NCBI GenBank assembly: GCA_028277515.1
Contig: JANQGC010000292.1
Span: 1-7,225 of the forward strand
Direction of reading: 5' to 3'
Origin: Anaerolineae bacterium
GTDB taxonomy: Bacteria > Chloroflexota > Anaerolineae > Promineifilales > Promineifilaceae
DNA length: 7,225 nucleotides
Shown here: positions 5,496 to 7,225 of the stretch, one piece after another
How positions within the stretch are numbered: the first letter of the stretch is position 1
Layout: every line of letters begins with the position of its first letter
Notes under the pieces: generated by a model
What the model was told of the DNA's origin: nothing
What the model saw: only the letters and a program-made list of their open reading frames with translations
The model's database searches: none
Program-made: the position numbers and the translations under genes

Positions 5496-6940
5496 TACAT
5501 AGCTGTGGGTAGCGTGAAGGTCACGGCCGTGCCCTGCCCCTCAACGCTTTGCAACCAGATTTGCCCATCCTGCGCCTCTACCAGCAGCTTGCAAATAGCC
5601 AGGCCCAATCCTGAGCCACCCGTTGCCCGGCTGTGTGCCGAATCGGCGCGGTAAAAGCGTTCAAAAACATGATCCTGGTGCTCCTGGGGAATGCCTGGGC
5701 CATTGTCGCGCACGGTTATCTTTATGTAGTGAGTGGCGGGTGGCGAGTGGTGGGATGGCTGCCGGTTTGTTTGAGGAAACATCTGTTCGTTTTTTGTATA
5801 GGGGTTGCAAACTATTGTTTGGGCAGAAATTGCAATTCGGCCGTTGAGCGATGTGTGGGTCATGCTGTTGCTGACCAGGTTATGCAAAATTTGCGCAGTC
5901 CTTCCAGGATCGGCAGATGCCAATGGGAGGTCAGGGGCCAGATCGATCTGCAAATCAATTCCCCTGGCCTGGGCAAAGGGGCGTTGAGCATCAACCACGC
6001 GCCGGATCAATGCTCCTACATCCACTTCTATTATTTCCAGGCGTAGCTCACCCGCTTCGGCGAGGGACAAGTCCTGTAAATCGTCCACCAACGCATTAAG
6101 ATGCTCTGTTTCTTCCATGAGAGATTGCATTGCATGCCGGTCAGGCTGGATGACGCCATCTTGTATCGCTTCCAGGTAGCCATAAACATTGGCCAACGGT
6201 GTGCGCAGTTCGTGAGCGGCATCCGTTACCATATGCCGGCGCAGCATTTCCTGGCGTTGTAAACTTTCGGCCATAGAATTGAAGGCTCCGCCAAGCCGGG
6301 CCAGTTCATCCGAACCCTGGATCGCCACCCTGCGGCCGAAATCGCCTCCTTCCAGTTCGCTCGCCGCCTCGGTCAGCGCCTGAATAGGGCGGATGATACG
6401 CTGGGCTAACAACAAGCTGGCTCCACCGGCTAAAACAATGGCGATCACGGCCGACAGTAAAAAAATGCGGTTGATCGATCCAAAAAATGCCTCGGTATAT
6501 TTCGTTACCGGCAGGGCCTGGTCACTGGCCGGATCTTGTTCTGCCAGGGTGATCGTACCGACCTTGCCGTCACTATGATAAGTCAAATCAAAAGCTTCAC
6601 TGATCTGGCCATCCTCGACCACCAGGCGTTCTTCAACCACTTGCACTTCGCCTCTGCTGGAAAACAGTACATCCCCTTCCGGATCGGTGAGCGTAATATC
6701 CCGGCCAAAGGCATCCCTAAGCGCTTCCGCCAGGGAATCAAGGCTTTCCAATCCACCTTCCTGGACCTGGTTTTCAATGATGGCAGCAACGGACTGTTGC
6801 TCACGCAAGGTCTGGGCAGAAACATAGCGCCAGAACTGATCCAGCGTGCCCCATCCGGCCAATAGCGTCACCAGGGCGATGGAAAGGATAGCAACCAGAA
6901 GGAGAGCGAGAAAAAGGCGGATGGTTAGGGAGCGAATCAA
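5495..6940 (-). CDS. Sensor histidine kinase (HAMP-HisKA-HATPase_c) with an insertion in the ATP-binding domain
   Basis: A 481-residue membrane-bound class I histidine kinase, partner of the OmpR-type regulator directly upstream. TM1 is at about 8-30, an extracytoplasmic sensor region with a PAS/Cache-like strand pattern at 31-157, TM2 at 158-180 and HAMP at 181-233. The H box is VTDAAHELRTPL (238-249) with phosphoacceptor H243. The N box is HNLVSNSMTHT (353-363), the G1 box DNGPGI (412-417), the F box FERFYR (426-431) and the G2 box GGSGLGLAI (441-449). All key residues are present, so it should be active. Between strands GRIAISA and YIKITVRDNG there are about 28 extra residues (about 376-403, Pro/His/Asn/Gln-rich), partly encoded by heptanucleotide repeats. 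The start is TTG 6940, supported by GAGGAGGG just upstream; it abuts the regulator's TAA with no gap, indicating translational coupling. The stimulus is unknown. Confidence 0.93.
   Translation of the reverse strand: MIRSLTIRLFLALLLVAILSIALVTLLAGWGTLDQFWRYVSAQTLREQQSVAAIIENQVQEGGLESLDSLAEALRDAFGRDITLTDPEGDVLFSSRGEVQVVEERLVVEDGQISEAFDLTYHSDGKVGTITLAEQDPASDQALPVTKYTEAFFGSINRIFLLSAVIAIVLAGGASLLLAQRIIRPIQALTEAASELEGGDFGRRVAIQGSDELARLGGAFNSMAESLQRQEMLRRHMVTDAAHELRTPLANVYGYLEAIQDGVIQPDRHAMQSLMEETEHLNALVDDLQDLSLAEAGELRLEIIEVDVGALIRRVVDAQRPFAQARGIDLQIDLAPDLPLASADPGRTAQILHNLVSNSMTHTSLNGRIAISAQTIVCNPYTKNEQMFPQTNRQPSHHSPPATHYIKITVRDNGPGIPQEHQDHVFERFYRADSAHSRATGGSGLGLAICKLLVEAQDGQIWLQSVEGQGTAVTFTLPTAM
5726..5753. 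repeat. Imperfect heptanucleotide tandem repeats inside the kinase gene
   Basis: Four consecutive 7-base units read on the plus strand GTAGTGA, GTGGCGG, GTGGCGA and GTGGTGG (consensus near GTGGCGR; YCGCCAC on the coding strand). They encode the HHSPPATHY stretch of the kinase insertion. Heptanucleotide repeats of this sort are known mainly as dispersed intergenic repeats in cyanobacteria (STRR); placement inside a conserved domain is unusual. Confidence 0.6.
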
Positions 6941-7225
6941 TTATCCCTCCTCACCATTGAACTTATATCCAAATCCATACACCGTTTGAATGTATTGCGG
7001 TGCGCTGGGATCGGCTTCAATCTTTTTACGTAAATTCAATATATGGACATCTATTGTCCGTTCCAGTCCTTCATAATCAGTACCGAAGGCACGGGTCAAC
7101 AGCTCTTCCCTGGAAAAGGCACGTCCCGGGTGTCGGACCAGGGTAGATAGGAGGCGAAATTCACTGGGCGTCAAGCCCAGGGCACGGCCATTTTTATAAG
7201 CAAGCCGCGCTACCAGGTCGAGCCG
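6941..7225 (-). CDS. OmpR-family response regulator, C-terminal DNA-binding domain (runs off right edge)
   Basis: The last 94 residues of a response regulator are visible; the frame is open to the window edge, so the receiver domain lies outside. The winged-helix domain is unambiguous: LGLTPSEFRLLSTLVRHPG, FSREELLTRAFG, then the recognition helix region ERTIDVHILNLRKKIE, and the wing YIQTVYGFGYKF near the end. An internal TTG at 7174 could be taken as a start, but in-frame coding (RLDLVARLAYKNGRALG) that fits the first strands of the OmpR-type domain continues upstream, so it is not the true start. The end of the gene carries the ribosome binding site of the kinase, and its TAA touches the kinase TTG. 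Confidence 0.92.
   Translation of the reverse strand, partial: RLDLVARLAYKNGRALGLTPSEFRLLSTLVRHPGRAFSREELLTRAFGTDYEGLERTIDVHILNLRKKIEADPSAPQYIQTVYGFGYKFNGEEG
6945..6952 (-). promoter_or_regulatory. Ribosome binding site GAGGAGGG supporting a TTG start for the kinase
   Basis: The purine-rich block lies within the last codons of the response regulator, 4 bases before TTG 6940. It is the reason for accepting TTG as the kinase start; the resulting N-terminus MIRSLTIRLFLALLLV leads properly into TM1. Confidence 0.75.

Noticed and set aside
5633..6046. 137-codon plus-strand frame opposite the kinase ATP-binding domain
   Set aside because: The opposite strand carries the conserved N, G1, F and G2 boxes; this frame has no ribosome binding site or recognisable motif.

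Overview
The window reads as chromosomal DNA of an environmental bacterium, most likely a member of the Chloroflexota (Anaerolineae or Caldilineae type). This is an inference from gene content: a SARP/BTAD-type regulator of the compact kind common in that phylum, a bacterial retropepsin next to a DUF5678 protein, a secreted beta-rich protein with a C-terminal membrane anchor, and moderate GC with AT-rich intergenic DNA. No rRNA, tRNA or CRISPR array is visible.

Layout. The left edge (minus strand) holds the N-terminal 107 residues of a SARP/BTAD-like transcriptional regulator. It is divergent from a plus-strand class I SAM-dependent methyltransferase with an N-terminal winged-helix domain (482-1597). 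That methyltransferase is bracketed by copies of a short palindrome (core GTGAC-N-GTCAC): one degenerate copy upstream at 376-400 and a tandem inverted pair at 1607-1643 downstream. All remaining genes are on the minus strand. Reading them from the right edge in their direction of transcription, they are: a two-component system (OmpR-type response regulator, cut by the edge, then a HAMP/HisKA/HATPase sensor kinase starting at TTG directly after the regulator's stop); a promoter and a tightly coupled two-gene unit encoding a ribbon-helix-helix/DUF5678 protein and a small retroviral-type aspartic protease; a GT39/ArnT-like membrane glycosyltransferase; and a secreted, C-terminally anchored, Asp/Asn-rich protein that converges on the methyltransferase.

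How the genes relate. The response regulator and kinase are a clear signalling pair. The RHH-DUF5678 protein and the retropepsin almost certainly work together (3-nt gap, shared promoter), but their function is unknown. The glycosyltransferase and the anchored exoprotein both belong to the cell envelope, but a separate promoter-like sequence precedes the latter, so cooperation is only a possibility. The methyltransferase may be controlled by the divergent regulator.

The points most worth a second look are the RHH-DUF5678/retropepsin pair in an AT-richer patch, the palindrome family around the methyltransferase, and an in-frame insertion of about 28 residues in the kinase ATP-binding domain that is partly encoded by imperfect heptanucleotide repeats.
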